A stretch of DNA of 64,000 nt from Microbacterium imperiale (GCF_017876655.1 NZ_JAGIOK010000001.1:1178001-1242000); one strand, 5' to 3'; numbered from the stretch's first letter, positions 37,846 through 46,110 are shown. Translations and numbers: made by a program. Notes: a model not told the origin generated them from the sequence alone.

Positions 37846-39537
37846 TCACGTCCGGTAAGGGTCAACGGGCAGCCACTCCAGCCAATCGGGCAGGTCCCAG
37901 AAGCCGCGCTCGCTGCCGTCGCCGTCCATCTCCGTCCCGGGCTCGCCGGTCAGGATGATCTGCTGGATGTTGTAGAACGACTCCGATCCTTCCACGAGGT
38001 ACCCCTCGCCGTCTCCGGACGGAAGCGGCCCGTTGCCGCCATCGTGTGACGCGTGACCGGGTGTCGGGGCGAGGTCGACGCCGTCGGCGCTTCCACCGTC
38101 GCTGCCGAACTCCGTCACCCCCGGAAGGGTCTCGGGAACGGTGCCGTGCGCGCCGCCCCAGCTCGTGTCGCGTCCGATGCGCGCCCACGCGTCGTTCTCC
38201 GACAACGTCGCGTAGGTGCGCAACCCCTCGGCGTTCTCGAGGTTCGACAGCACCTCGGGGTCGCTCGGGAACCCCGCCGACCCGACCGCGATGAACTGGT
38301 CGACCCCGAGCCCGTCGGGGCGCGACCCGATCGCCAGCGCCGCGGTCGTGCTGCCGTAGGAGTGCGCGATCACCGCCTTCTCGGACGCGGGGTGGACCGC
38401 GTCGAGACCGAGCAGGAAGGACCGCAGGGCCGGCGCGCCATCGTTCGCCCGCTGCATGGAGGGCTCCTCGGCCACGGTCGGCGAGTCGTACCCGAACCAC
38501 ACGACGCTCGCGATGCCCGGTCCGGCGGCATTGAGCGCCCGAGCGGAGTCGCCCCACTCGCCCATGCCCGTGACGTTGGAGAGCATCCCCGGCACGAGGA
38601 CGTTGATGTCGGTCGCGGTCGCCAGGTCGCCGTACGCGATAGCTGCCGTCACCTGTGCCGAGCCGTCGGGATCGAACGAGATCAAGCTGGCGTGCGATCC
38701 ACCCTGGGCGAGGGTGTTCCACAGCGCCTCGATCTGCTCGCCGAACTCTCCGGTCGGATGGGAGCTGTACAGCGCCTCGAGCCGGTGGCTGTTCACGTCA
38801 GCCCGCACGTCGTAGGGAATGCCGTCGAGATTGCCGATGATGTCGGGATGCGCGAGCTTGAGCTCCTTCTGCAGCTTCTCATGCGCGAGCCACAGCTCCA
38901 GCACCGCTTGCGGCGTATCCGCCGCGAGCAGCTGCTCGAGCAGACTCCTCGCCTCCGATGTCATCGCCGGCCCCGCACCGCCGGCGAGCTCGGCGAGCGC
39001 GGCGTCGTAGGCGGTGTCCCAAGCGGAGTAGTGGTTCTCGAACTGCTCCCACAGATCCGCGAGGTCGCCGGCGGCGGCATCCCGTGTCGCGACGGCATCC
39101 TGCGCCGCGTCGTTCGCGCGGCGGACGTCGGCGGGCTCACCCGAGCGGGACGTCGACAGCGCGCTCAGCGCCGCTTCCTCCGCCTCCGCGGCCGCTGAGC
39201 TCCACGCCGCGTGGGCGGACTCGATGTCGTCGATGAGCCGGTTCGCCGCCTCGGCGGACGACGAGAACGCGTCGGCGTACCGCTGCAGCACACCGGCGAG
39301 CAGCTCGGCCTCGGCGATCTCCGCCGCCAGCCCGTTGGCGACCTCTTGCGCGTCCGCGCGGGCCGCGGTTATGGAGGCGCCGACACCGTCGAGGTCGGTC
39401 GCGGACTGGACCGTGGTGCGAAGGTCGCCGAGCGAGCCGGCGACTCGGCTGAAAGCGCCGCTCCACCAGCTCATCGACCCGGCGCTGCCTTCGAGGCGCT
39501 CCAGCGGATAGCCCCGGTTGGGCGAGGTGAGGCTCAC
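37846..39537 (-). CDS. DUF1023-type alpha/beta hydrolase with an N-terminal helical (WXG-like) region
   Basis: 563 aa. The N-terminal 220 or so residues are helical and low in aromatic residues (VANGLAAEIAEAELLAGVLQ; AANRLIDDIESAHAAWSSAA), like WXG/LXG substrates of T7SS. The C-terminal half is an alpha/beta hydrolase of the DUF1023 kind, with the nucleophile elbow KAVIAHSYGSTTAALAIGSR and the late SHDGGNGP His. There is no signal peptide. The start is GTG 39537, overlapping the stop of the 97-aa Esx-sized protein. It may be an exported esterase/lipase effector guided by its small partner. This is an inference from architecture and gene order. Confidence 0.82.
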   Translation of the reverse strand: MSLTSPNRGYPLERLEGSAGSMSWWSGAFSRVAGSLGDLRTTVQSATDLDGVGASITAARADAQEVANGLAAEIAEAELLAGVLQRYADAFSSSAEAANRLIDDIESAHAAWSSAAAEAEEAALSALSTSRSGEPADVRRANDAAQDAVATRDAAAGDLADLWEQFENHYSAWDTAYDAALAELAGGAGPAMTSEARSLLEQLLAADTPQAVLELWLAHEKLQKELKLAHPDIIGNLDGIPYDVRADVNSHRLEALYSSHPTGEFGEQIEALWNTLAQGGSHASLISFDPDGSAQVTAAIAYGDLATATDINVLVPGMLSNVTGMGEWGDSARALNAAGPGIASVVWFGYDSPTVAEEPSMQRANDGAPALRSFLLGLDAVHPASEKAVIAHSYGSTTAALAIGSRPDGLGVDQFIAVGSAGFPSDPEVLSNLENAEGLRTYATLSENDAWARIGRDTSWGGAHGTVPETLPGVTEFGSDGGSADGVDLAPTPGHASHDGGNGPLPSGDGEGYLVEGSESFYNIQQIILTGEPGTEMDGDGSERGFWDLPDWLEWLPVDPYRT

Positions 39538-39827
39538 GGCTGGTTCCTGCCCGTCAGCTCGACATCGAGATCCGAGTAGCGGGCCGCGATCTCCGACAGG
39601 GATGCACCGACCCCGGATGCCGCGCCCGTGCGGTCCAGCACGGCCTGATGCAGGCCGGTCAACCGCCGGTTGATCTCGAGGCGCAGCACGACGCGATGCG
39701 CGGGGTTCTCGACACCGGTGTCGTCGCCCTGGATGTCGGCGTTGTCCATCACCGCGCTCGACACGCGCGTCTGGATGGCATCCGCCGCGCTCGTGAGCGC
39801 GTGGTAGTAGATCTCGACATCCGACAT
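39534..39827 (-). CDS. Small Esx-sized protein, first gene of the hydrolase operon
   Basis: 97 aa. MSDVEIYYHALTSAADAIQT and RRLTGLHQAVLDRTGAASGV suggest a mostly helical protein of WXG100 size without a WXG motif. GAGAGAGG lies before ATG 39827; the frame is open further upstream but lacks a better start. It is co-translated with the DUF1023 hydrolase (GTGA overlap). Its promoter carries the GGGGAG-TT-CTCCCC dyad shared with the two esx operons, which is the best evidence that it belongs to the T7SS. Confidence 0.78.
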   Translation of the reverse strand: MSDVEIYYHALTSAADAIQTRVSSAVMDNADIQGDDTGVENPAHRVVLRLEINRRLTGLHQAVLDRTGAASGVGASLSEIAARYSDLDVELTGRNQP

Positions 39828-39869
39828 GACGCCCTCTCTCGAAAGCCGACTCGCTCCGGCCGCGGTCAC

Positions 39870-39914
39870 ACGCTAATGAGGGGCTCGCCGCCGCGTCGAT
39901 GGGGAGAACTCCCC
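39870..39914 (-). promoter_or_regulatory. Shared T7SS promoter, copy 1 (dyad + -10)
   Basis: On the minus strand GGGGAGTTCTCCCCATCG (39914-39897) is followed by a -10 box TAGCGT (39875-39870). Twenty-five bases separate the dyad from the -10 box. The dyad is perfect (GGGGAG-TT-CTCCCC). The same arrangement precedes both esx genes at 45757-45801 and 51674-51717. Confidence 0.85.
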
Positions 39915-40109
39915 TCCCCGCCGCGCAAGCGCTGGCGTTCGCCGTCGGCACCGCGCTGATCGGCGTGCCGTCAACAGGCTGAAGCTGTACCGAGCGTCCC
40001 CGCAATGCCCGGATGTCGCCGCTCAGCCTGCTCACGGCACATCCGATCGCCGCGGCACGCACCGCCGCTGCCACCGCGCAAGCGCTGGCGTCCGCGGCCC
40101 TCGCCGGGT

Positions 40110-40115
40110 TAGCGT
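40110..40115 (+). promoter_or_regulatory. -10 box for a leaderless oxidoreductase transcript
   Basis: TAGCGT is followed by CGCGGC and ATG 40122, a six-base spacing and no Shine-Dalgarno. Confidence 0.5.
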
Positions 40116-40121
40116 CGCGGC

Positions 40122-41549
40122 ATGAGCGAACGCACCTACGACCTCGTCGTCATCGGAGCCGGTCCCGTCGGAGAGAATGTCGCCGACCGAGCTGCGCAGG
40201 GCGGCCTCAGCGTCGCGATCGTCGAGAGCGAACTGGTCGGCGGCGAGTGCTCGTATTGGGCGTGCATGCCGTCGAAAGGTCTGCTGCGGGCGGGCGCGGC
40301 GATCCGGGCGGCGAAGGCCGTCGACGGCGCGAAGCAGGCGGTCACCGGCGAGATCGACGTCGCGGGTGTGCTGCGTCGCCGCGACACGCTGACGTCGGAT
40401 TGGAATGACGCGTCGCAGGTCGAGTGGCTGCAGGGCGCCGGGGTCGACCTCGTGCGCGGACACGGGCGCCTCGCCGGCGAGAAGCGCGTCGAGGTCACCG
40501 GATCCGACGGCGCCGTCACCACGCTCATCGCGAACCACGCCGTCGCGGTGTGCACCGGCTCGGCCGCCCTGCTGCCCGGCGTCCCCGGCCTGGCGGAGGT
40601 GTCGCCCTGGACGAGTCGTGAGGCCACCGCCGTGCAGGAGGTCCCGGGCTCGCTCGCGATCGTTGGCGGCGGTGTCGTCGCGGCCGAGATGGCCACGGCC
40701 TTCGTCGATCTCGGCAGTGACGTGACGCTCATCGCGCGCAGCCGGCTTCTCGGACCGATGGAGCCTTTCGCCGGCGACCTCGTCGGCCAGTCGCTCACCG
40801 ACCGCGGAGCCCGGGTGCTGCTGCACACCGGCCTCGTCTCGGCCCGACGGGTCGACGACGGACAGGTCGAGCTCGAGCTCTCGAACGGCACGCACGTCCG
40901 AGCCGACGAGGTTCTCGTCGCGACAGGCCGTGTGCCCCGCACGGACGATCTCGGACTGGATGCCGTCGGCCTCGAGCCCGGCTCGTGGTTGGACGTCGAC
41001 GACACCATGCTCGTGCGGGGGTCGGACTGGCTGTACGCGGTCGGCGATGTCAACCACCGTGCGCTCCTCACCCACCAGGGCAAGTACCAGGCGCGGGCTG
41101 CGGGCGACGTGATCGTCGCGCGCGCAACCGGTGGCACCGTCGACGACGCGCCGTGGGGCGCGCACGTCGCGACTGCCGACCACGCTGCCGTTCCGCAGGT
41201 GACCTTCACCGATCCCGAGGTCGCCTCGATCGGCGAGACCGAGGCGTCGGCACGCGCCGCGGGGCGCCGCATCCGGGTCCTCGACTACGACCTCTCGGCG
41301 ATCGCGGGAGCGTCCACGCGTTCGGACGCGTACACCGGTCAGGCGCGCGCGATCGTCGACGAGGATCGCGGCGTCCTCATCGGCGCGACGTTCGTCGGAG
41401 CGGATGTCGGCGAGCTCCTGCACTCCGCCACGATCGCGGTCGTCGGCGAGGTTCCGCTCGCGCGGCTCTGGCACGCGGTGCCGTCCTACCCGACGCTCAG
41501 CGAGGTCTGGCTGCGCTTCCTCGAGACATACGGCCGCCCGACCGCCTGA
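40122..41549 (+). CDS. Pyridine nucleotide-disulfide oxidoreductase (dihydrolipoamide/mercuric-reductase-like)
   Basis: 475 aa. FAD-binding VVIGAGPVGENVADRAAQGG is followed by the redox motif GGECSYWACMPSKGLLRAG. The cysteine pair is CxxxxC, with GGEC and WAC replacing the usual GGTCxNxGC. The NAD(P) motif is SLAIVGGGVVAAEMATAFVD, and LYAVGDVNHRALLTHQGKYQ is the second FAD motif. The C-terminal dimer domain has VTFTDPEVASIGETEASARA but not the HAHPTLSE His-Glu pair: it reads HAVPSYPTLSEVWLRF. The substrate is unknown. It is monocistronic, opposite to the T7SS operons on both sides. Confidence 0.88.
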   Translation: MSERTYDLVVIGAGPVGENVADRAAQGGLSVAIVESELVGGECSYWACMPSKGLLRAGAAIRAAKAVDGAKQAVTGEIDVAGVLRRRDTLTSDWNDASQVEWLQGAGVDLVRGHGRLAGEKRVEVTGSDGAVTTLIANHAVAVCTGSAALLPGVPGLAEVSPWTSREATAVQEVPGSLAIVGGGVVAAEMATAFVDLGSDVTLIARSRLLGPMEPFAGDLVGQSLTDRGARVLLHTGLVSARRVDDGQVELELSNGTHVRADEVLVATGRVPRTDDLGLDAVGLEPGSWLDVDDTMLVRGSDWLYAVGDVNHRALLTHQGKYQARAAGDVIVARATGGTVDDAPWGAHVATADHAAVPQVTFTDPEVASIGETEASARAAGRRIRVLDYDLSAIAGASTRSDAYTGQARAIVDEDRGVLIGATFVGADVGELLHSATIAVVGEVPLARLWHAVPSYPTLSEVWLRFLETYGRPTA

Positions 41550-41597
41550 CCCGGAGATCGCCTCGCCCGCTGCGACGTCCGGAACGGACCAGCGCGA

Positions 41598-42272
41598 TCA
41601 CCCGGCCGGCGCCTCCCAGCGCAGGCTCGAGACCGACAGGTCGAACAGCGTCTTCATCAGCACCATGGCCTCGTCGTCATCGGCCGCGCCGGTCGGCCGT
41701 GCGATCGTCACCGTCAGCTGCAGAGCCTGCCGCCGGCGCGATCCCGGAATCGGAGTCAGGTACCCGACCTCGGTGGCGAGGTACTCCTGACCGTCGAGGG
41801 TGCGACGCGTCTCGCGCTCGAAGCGCAGGAAGCGCCTGTCGCCGAGAAGCGGCGTCGCGCCGCCGTCGCGGATGAGGGTCCCGACCAGCGGGTCGAGGTT
41901 CTCCCCGGTGGCGGTGCGCGTCGAGGCGACCATCGACGCGGGAAGGGCCAAGGCGTCGTCGTCGCCGGTGGCCGGCGTGAACATCGCGATGACGTCCGCC
42001 GCGGCCATGGCGGTGAACGCCTCGTCGAGCAGCGGCCGCAGGCGCGCGTACAGGTCGGGGCGATGGGCCTGCAACAGACGACCCCGTACCGACGCCTGCA
42101 GGTCGTCCCGCGAGGCCTCGTCGACCGCGCGCCTCACCCAGCCCGGAGGCAGCGCGAGCACGAAGTCGGGCTTCTCCGGCAGGCCCATCGCGGCGCGAAG
42201 CGATACGCGCGCACGAGCGGTCAGTGCGGGCGACGTGTCGGGCGCGGTGACGGCATCCGTCGTATCGGTCAC
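41598..42272 (-). CDS. T7SS-cassette protein, family shared with 49022-49675
   Basis: 224 aa, soluble. It has ALPPGWVRRAVDEASRDDLQ, a variable middle, GYLTPIPGSRRRQALQLTVT and TLFDLSVSSLRW. Its relative at 49022-49675 has LLPPGWEAHDL, YLIPIPGSRRTAAVQWTVTV and ALFDGHIATFTW, so the two cassettes each carry one. No known domain is recognised; chaperone, immunity or adaptor roles are all possible. The GTG start has GAGAGGA upstream, 13 bases after the membrane protein stop. Last gene of cassette A. Confidence 0.8.
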   Translation of the reverse strand: MTDTTDAVTAPDTSPALTARARVSLRAAMGLPEKPDFVLALPPGWVRRAVDEASRDDLQASVRGRLLQAHRPDLYARLRPLLDEAFTAMAAADVIAMFTPATGDDDALALPASMVASTRTATGENLDPLVGTLIRDGGATPLLGDRRFLRFERETRRTLDGQEYLATEVGYLTPIPGSRRRQALQLTVTIARPTGAADDDEAMVLMKTLFDLSVSSLRWEAPAG

Positions 42273-42285
42273 GATCGTCCTCTCG

Positions 42286-43095
42286 TCACCGGCGCCGCTC
42301 GGCGTCGATGAGATACAGGGTTCCGGGGTCGCGCGACAGCGCCCGCTCGAGGGTGTCGGCGTCGATCAGGCCGCGCTGGTGCAGCACCGCGAGCGCGGCC
42401 TGACGGTCGTCGATGATGGCCTGGCGCTCGTCCCAGGGCAGCGCTGCGATGCGGGCGCGGATGTCGCCGGCGCCGAGACCCGACTCGGGCGCGGCTTCAC
42501 CGTCACCCTCGGCAACCCGAACGCGGAAGCGCGCGAGCATGATGAAGGCTGCGACCACCGCGACGCCGAGCGCGACGAACACGGGGCCTTGCCACTGCTG
42601 CCAGCTCTCGTATCCATCGAGCTCGGCAATGCCCGGCATCGTCCCCAGGGCGAGCACGGCCATGGTCGCCGCCACGAGGTGGACGGAGAACTCCGGCCAG
42701 GAGAATCTGGCTCCCCGCGCGAGCCAGATGACCAGCAGCACGGCCTGCGCCACGGCCGCGATGATGAACATCACGCCCGCGATCGGCATCGCCCGTTGCG
42801 CTTCGATGCGGAAGAACTCGAAGCGATCGCCCATGAGCACGGCGAGTCCTGTGATCGGCGCGATGAACGCGCCGAGGATGATGGCCCACAGGACGACGGC
42901 GAGGATGCCGCGCAGCGGCGACTTCTTCCCGCTGGCGCGCAAGCGATGCGCGATCGCGGCACCGTCGCCGCCGAAGTGCTGGAAGATCTCGGGATGCCGC
43001 TGATAAGCCATCACCTCGAGCTGCGCGAGACGCACCTCGGACGACAACGAATGGTCCTCCGCCCAGGCCCGGGCAGACGGGTGAAGGAAGCTCAT
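42286..43095 (-). CDS. T7SS-cassette membrane protein with C-terminal cytosolic tail
   Basis: 269 aa. Four or more membrane segments lie at about residues 65-185 (GILAVVLWAIILGAFIAPIT; GVMFIIAAVAQAVLLVIWLA; VFVALGVAVVAAFIMLARF). The hydrophilic C-terminal tail has DERQAIIDDRQAALAVLHQR then GLIDADTLERAL, resembling the REELVARGxI(S/T)xxE tails of the proteins at 46796 and 47638. ATGA overlap with the upstream 43092-43721 gene start region and gene order put it in cassette A. No enzymatic motif seen. Confidence 0.8.
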   Translation of the reverse strand: MSFLHPSARAWAEDHSLSSEVRLAQLEVMAYQRHPEIFQHFGGDGAAIAHRLRASGKKSPLRGILAVVLWAIILGAFIAPITGLAVLMGDRFEFFRIEAQRAMPIAGVMFIIAAVAQAVLLVIWLARGARFSWPEFSVHLVAATMAVLALGTMPGIAELDGYESWQQWQGPVFVALGVAVVAAFIMLARFRVRVAEGDGEAAPESGLGAGDIRARIAALPWDERQAIIDDRQAALAVLHQRGLIDADTLERALSRDPGTLYLIDAERRR

Positions 43096-43721
43096 GATGT
43101 CGGCACGGTATCAGGCCACGGTTCCTGCGCCGCGAACCCGCGGGGAAGCGACGCGACGCGCTGGCCGCCGTCCGGCCCGATGAGCGTCAGCGTCTGCACG
43201 AACGCGTGGAATGAGCCGACGACGAGCGCGAAGAGCTCGGGAATGGTCGGCTGCAGGCTTGCGTGGACGAGCACATCACCGGCGACGAACAGGACGTCGA
43301 TCCCGACGAGATCGACCTCGCCCGCGTCGACCGAGCTGGTCCGCTGGATGCCGGTGCCGAGCCTGTCGGCGTCGTAAGGCACACCCGCCCCGGGGTCGAC
43401 GGCGAAGCCCTCGGGCGCCGTGCCGAACGCGACGAAGGCGTGGGCGACGATCGGTGCGGGCACCGGCCAGAGCTGGAACGCGAGGGCCGCGTCATCGGGC
43501 CGCGCGGCGAGTCCCGAACGCAGGAGATCCGCGACAGGGCCTGCGTGGGAGTCATCATCCCACCGCTGGCCCCACCCTTCACGGACGAGGTCAGCCTGCT
43601 CGGCGACCCAGGCATCGACGTCGGCGACCTCCGCGGGAAGCTGAAGCCAGCCGCCGCCCTCCGCGGCCGCGTCCAGACGCCACCCGCCGGCGCCCCACCC
43701 CTCGGGCATCGTCGCGGTCAT
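43092..43721 (-). CDS. T7SS-cassette soluble protein, possibly related to 48426-49025
   Basis: 209 aa. It is rich in Trp/Asp at the N-terminus (MPEGWGAGGWRLDAAAEGGG) and beta-strand-like later (DLVGIDVLFVAGDVLVHASL). LGTGIQRTSS and the FVAGD...LQPTIPELF stretch resemble LGTGFSVTML and FFGED...LGPVVPYGM in the 199-aa protein of cassette B, suggesting distant homology. ATG 43721 overlaps the substrate gene stop (ATGA). A dedicated partner or immunity protein for the gene before it is possible; nothing proves it. Confidence 0.78.
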   Translation of the reverse strand: MTATMPEGWGAGGWRLDAAAEGGGWLQLPAEVADVDAWVAEQADLVREGWGQRWDDDSHAGPVADLLRSGLAARPDDAALAFQLWPVPAPIVAHAFVAFGTAPEGFAVDPGAGVPYDADRLGTGIQRTSSVDAGEVDLVGIDVLFVAGDVLVHASLQPTIPELFALVVGSFHAFVQTLTLIGPDGGQRVASLPRGFAAQEPWPDTVPTS

Positions 43722-44971
43722 AGGACAGCTCCTACCCATGGGAGGAGCGAACTCGGCTTGCGGTCGGCGTTGCCGGTCCACAGCGCGATCTTGTCAATCG
43801 CGCTCCAGCTGCCCGAGACCATCGTGTAGGCACCCTGCCACGCAGCAGAGATGACCGTCGAGTTGCACCATCCGCGAGCCGAACCCGCGACCGATTCAGC
43901 GAGTCCCGTGACGCCGGTCGAGTTCGGTCCGAACATGAACCGGCACATGATGTCGCCGACGCCGGCGGGATTGTTCATCTGCCACAGACCCCGCGAGACG
44001 TTGACGAAGCTGTTCGGGGCGCTCGTGCTGAACGCCGCGATGGTCCGCAGCGAATTGACTTGTCCCGCGGCCGCGGACCAGCTGGAGGGCCGGAACGCCG
44101 TGAACATGTCGCCCGCGAAATCGACGAGCCCGGGCTTTCCCTGGAACAGTTTGCCGACCTTGCCGAACGGGATGAGGCTGATGATCGCGATGACGAGCTT
44201 CTCGGGGCCGGCATCGCCGCGGAGCACCTGGTAGGCCGTCAACAGCAGCGTGATCACCCCGATGACCGAGCCGATGAGGGCGAAGATCGGACCGCCGATG
44301 ATGATGCCCAGAATCGCCACGGCGATGCCGATGTACCCCAGCACTTCGAGGACGACGGCGAGGACCCCGTCGGTGTCGTCCCAGAAGCTGTCGCGGATGG
44401 AGCCGTCGAGCACGTCTCCGATGGAGGATGCCGCGCGGTCGAACGCCTCGTCCCACGTGTCGTAGTGACGGTCGAAGACCGCGGCCTCATCGCGGAACTC
44501 GTCGTAGAGCTCGTGCTTGCGCGCATCGTCCTCGGCCTGGTCGGCGAGCTGCCGCGCCGCGGCCGACCCGGGCTCCGGCTCGACGAGGGGCGCGGGACGG
44601 TCGTCGCGGGTTCCGGGCGCTCCGGCGTAGGCGTTCCACGCCGCTTCGGCAGCCGACACCGCGGCGCTGATGAGGGGCTGCACCGATGACACGGCCTGCC
44701 CGTACTCGACGAGGATCGGCCCCGTCGGCTGGTACAGCTCACCCGCTCGACGCAGTTCTGCGTGGGTGTCGCCGACGATCTCGCGGACCTTCTCGATGGC
44801 CTTTCCCTGTTGCCCGTCGCCACCCTCGACGAGCGACCGCAGCACTTCCGCGCTCTCGTCCATTTGACGCCCGATGGACTCGATACGCCGGCCTCGGGCG
44901 GTGATCGTGCCGGCGTCGCCCTCGAGAGTCTCGATCGCGCGCCCTCTCGGCGAAGATTCCATTCCACTCAT
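43718..44971 (-). CDS. Putative T7SS-secreted substrate with hydrophobic hairpin (cassette A)
   Basis: 417 aa. The helical N-terminal half (about 1-185) resembles the T7SS signal region of LXG/WXG-like substrates (RGRRIESIGRQMDESAEVLR; ELYQPTGPILVEYGQAVSSV). It is followed by two to three long hydrophobic segments at about 200-260 (VLGYIGIAVAILGIIIGGPI; FALIGSVIGVITLLLTAYQV) and a C-terminal 150 residues with NSLRTIAAFSTSAPNSFVNV. The paralogue at 49672-50946 shares the first two parts but has a different tail. This is the pattern of a polymorphic effector with an exchangeable tip; pore formation is a guess. ATG 44971, 17 bases after the W-x-R protein stop. Confidence 0.82.
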   Translation of the reverse strand: MSGMESSPRGRAIETLEGDAGTITARGRRIESIGRQMDESAEVLRSLVEGGDGQQGKAIEKVREIVGDTHAELRRAGELYQPTGPILVEYGQAVSSVQPLISAAVSAAEAAWNAYAGAPGTRDDRPAPLVEPEPGSAAARQLADQAEDDARKHELYDEFRDEAAVFDRHYDTWDEAFDRAASSIGDVLDGSIRDSFWDDTDGVLAVVLEVLGYIGIAVAILGIIIGGPIFALIGSVIGVITLLLTAYQVLRGDAGPEKLVIAIISLIPFGKVGKLFQGKPGLVDFAGDMFTAFRPSSWSAAAGQVNSLRTIAAFSTSAPNSFVNVSRGLWQMNNPAGVGDIMCRFMFGPNSTGVTGLAESVAGSARGWCNSTVISAAWQGAYTMVSGSWSAIDKIALWTGNADRKPSSLLPWVGAVL

Positions 44972-44987
44972 GCCCGTCCCCCTCGGT

Positions 44988-45329
44988 TCACCGCGCTGGC
45001 GACGGGCGCGACGCGGAGCTCAGCCCGGACGCGTCGATGTCCATCTGCGCGGCCGTTTCGTCATCCCAGTCGCGGAACCCGTCGAGGACGCCCACGACGT
45101 GCTCGCGGATCTTGGTGATGTCGCGCGCCAGATCACCGCGACGGTTGTCCCACCCGGATTCGAACGAGTCGACGCGGTCGCGCAGCGCACCTCGGCCGTA
45201 TGGCCGTCCGATCGCGCCCAGCAGATCGCCACTCAGACTCGCCGCGTCTTCGAGCTCGCTCAGAATGCGCTCGAGCTGCCCGCTCGTGCGCTCCAACGAC
45301 GAGTAGTTGACCCACACCACATCAGCCAC
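44988..45329 (-). CDS. WXG100-sized protein, W-x-x-R-R type (cassette A)
   Basis: 113 aa, predicted helical hairpin. Key features are VVWVNYSSLERTSGQLERIL, SPYG-like GRPYGRGALRDRVDSFESGW and WDNRRGDLARDI. The paralogue at 50952-51254 has SPYGESALRDAASEFERRWD followed by DRRKQL. The conserved YG(x)ALRD...FE..WD.RR occupies the place where WXG would stand. It may be the second Esx partner, or a chaperone binding the following substrate. It begins 86 bases after the esx stop; a strong hairpin (45360-45393) stands in between. Confidence 0.82.
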   Translation of the reverse strand: MADVVWVNYSSLERTSGQLERILSELEDAASLSGDLLGAIGRPYGRGALRDRVDSFESGWDNRRGDLARDITKIREHVVGVLDGFRDWDDETAAQMDIDASGLSSASRPSPAR

Positions 45330-45359
45330 GACATCTCCTCCCCTGCGCTCCTACCGACC

Positions 45360-45393
45360 CGCGGGCCGGGAGCGTCATGGCTCCCGGCCCGCG
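45360..45393. terminator. Hairpin between esx and the second gene (cassette A)
   Basis: Perfect 14-bp arms CGCGGGCCGGGAGC (45360-45373) and GCTCCCGGCCCGCG (45380-45393) enclose GTCATG. Likely a partial terminator or mRNA-stabilising stem that raises esx over the rest of the operon. Cassette B has an unrelated stem in the same place. Confidence 0.7.
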
Positions 45394-45409
45394 GAAAGCG
45401 ATACTCGCC

Positions 45410-45756
45410 TCGGCGTCAGCTGCCGGCGAGCTGCTGGTCGAGGTCCTGGATCGCGCGCATCATGCCCAGCAGCGACTCGGACATGTCGTTGATGCCATCG
45501 ACCGCGTTCTTCAGACCCGTCGTCAGCTCGGAGTACCCCTCACCGAACTTGCCCGACGCGTGCTGCGTCTTGAAGTCCTCACCCAGCAACGTGTCGACCT
45601 GCGACTTCAGGGTGTCCAGCTGCCCCTGAATGTCATCACGCGCCTGCGACAGCGAGCTCGCAACCTGCTCCATCTCGCCATAAGACGCACCGAAATCAGC
45701 CATGACGGCCCTCCCAAGAATTCGCTTCCCGACCCCCCTCCGGAGCCGACACTGAA
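45410..45756. repeat. 347-bp direct repeat carrying esx, copy A
   Basis: This stretch matches 51326-51672 at every position I compared except one (C at 45503, A at 51419, a synonymous change). The repeat covers the whole esx gene and 53 bases of leader, and ends just before the -10 box. Beyond both ends the sequences diverge abruptly. This indicates recent duplication or ongoing gene conversion. Confidence 0.9.
45416..45703 (-). CDS. Esx/WXG100-like secreted protein, copy A (identical to copy B)
   Basis: 95 aa. MADFGASYGEMEQVASSLSQ, then ARDDIQGQLDTLKSQVDTLL and GEDFKTQHASGKFGEGYSEL. The size, helix-loop-helix pattern and position match WXG100 proteins, but the central WXG is replaced by DFKT. 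The C-terminal QDLDQQL has no clear YxxxD/E export signal. GGGAGG lies six bases upstream of ATG 45703. The protein is identical to the product of 51332-51619. It is the first gene of cassette A, behind the shared dyad promoter, and is the probable main exported Esx protein of this T7SS. Confidence 0.88.
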   Translation of the reverse strand: MADFGASYGEMEQVASSLSQARDDIQGQLDTLKSQVDTLLGEDFKTQHASGKFGEGYSELTTGLKNAVDGINDMSESLLGMMRAIQDLDQQLAGS

Positions 45757-45801
45757 AAGCTATCGGCCCCCATCACCCGAGGTCGATGGGGAGAACTCCC
45801 C
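45757..45801 (-). promoter_or_regulatory. Shared T7SS promoter, copy 2 (dyad + -10)
   Basis: On the minus strand GGGGAGTTCTCCCCATCG (45801-45784) is followed 25 bases later by TAGCTT (45762-45757). The start codon of esx copy A is 54 bases further on. The dyad and ATCG are identical to copies 1 and 3. Confidence 0.85.
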
Positions 45802-45909
45802 ACTTCACAACCAGCCCGGACCGACGTCGACGAGCTCAGCGCGGGTCGAGACCTTCGTGTGCTTCGGGGTAGTACGACGAACGTGCTTCTCCGGCGACCG
45901 TCAACGACA

Positions 45910-46011
45910 TCATCCCGAGGACCGCAATTCCAAGCGCCACCAGAGCACCGCGTCCCACGTGGTCGCTTCATCGATCAGAGGTTCGAGAGGACGTGCCGAC
46001 ATACCGCTCAT
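45910..46011 (-). pseudogene. Truncated N-terminal remnant of the 46796/47638 membrane-protein family
   Basis: A 33-codon frame begins at ATG 46011 after a near-perfect AGGAGG site and ends at TGA. The peptide MSARPLEPLIDEATTWDAVL followed by WWRLELR matches the N-termini of the 47638 protein (ALLDESGDWDAVKWWRLEQR) and the 46796 protein (GLLDEPGDWDGVKRWRLELR). The rest of the family, including all membrane segments, is absent. The 407 bases between 45704 and 46110 otherwise hold only the esx promoter and no other recognisable gene. It looks like a decayed third copy that kept its ribosome-binding site; a functional micropeptide cannot be excluded. Confidence 0.65.
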
Positions 46012-46110
46012 CTTTCCTCCTGGCGGGCGGTCGACGAATGTCGCGATAGGACGGCGGTACCGCCGAGCAGAATCACGACGGCAAGCGTACGCAGTAGACG
46101 GACAGCTGCG

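Noticed and set aside
45696..45971. A minus-strand ORF of 91 codons upstream of and overlapping esx copy A
   Set aside because: It crosses the dyad promoter and runs out of frame through the remnant gene; Arg/Ser/Pro-rich composition, no domain.
46010..46110. A minus-strand frame with a membrane-like segment (LLRTLAVVILLGGTAVLSRH) ending in an ATGA overlap with the remnant at 46011
   Set aside because: It has no ATG, GTG or TTG before the hydrophobic part and overlaps the end of the 46111-46785 gene, so it is probably chance or part of the decay of the remnant's neighbour.
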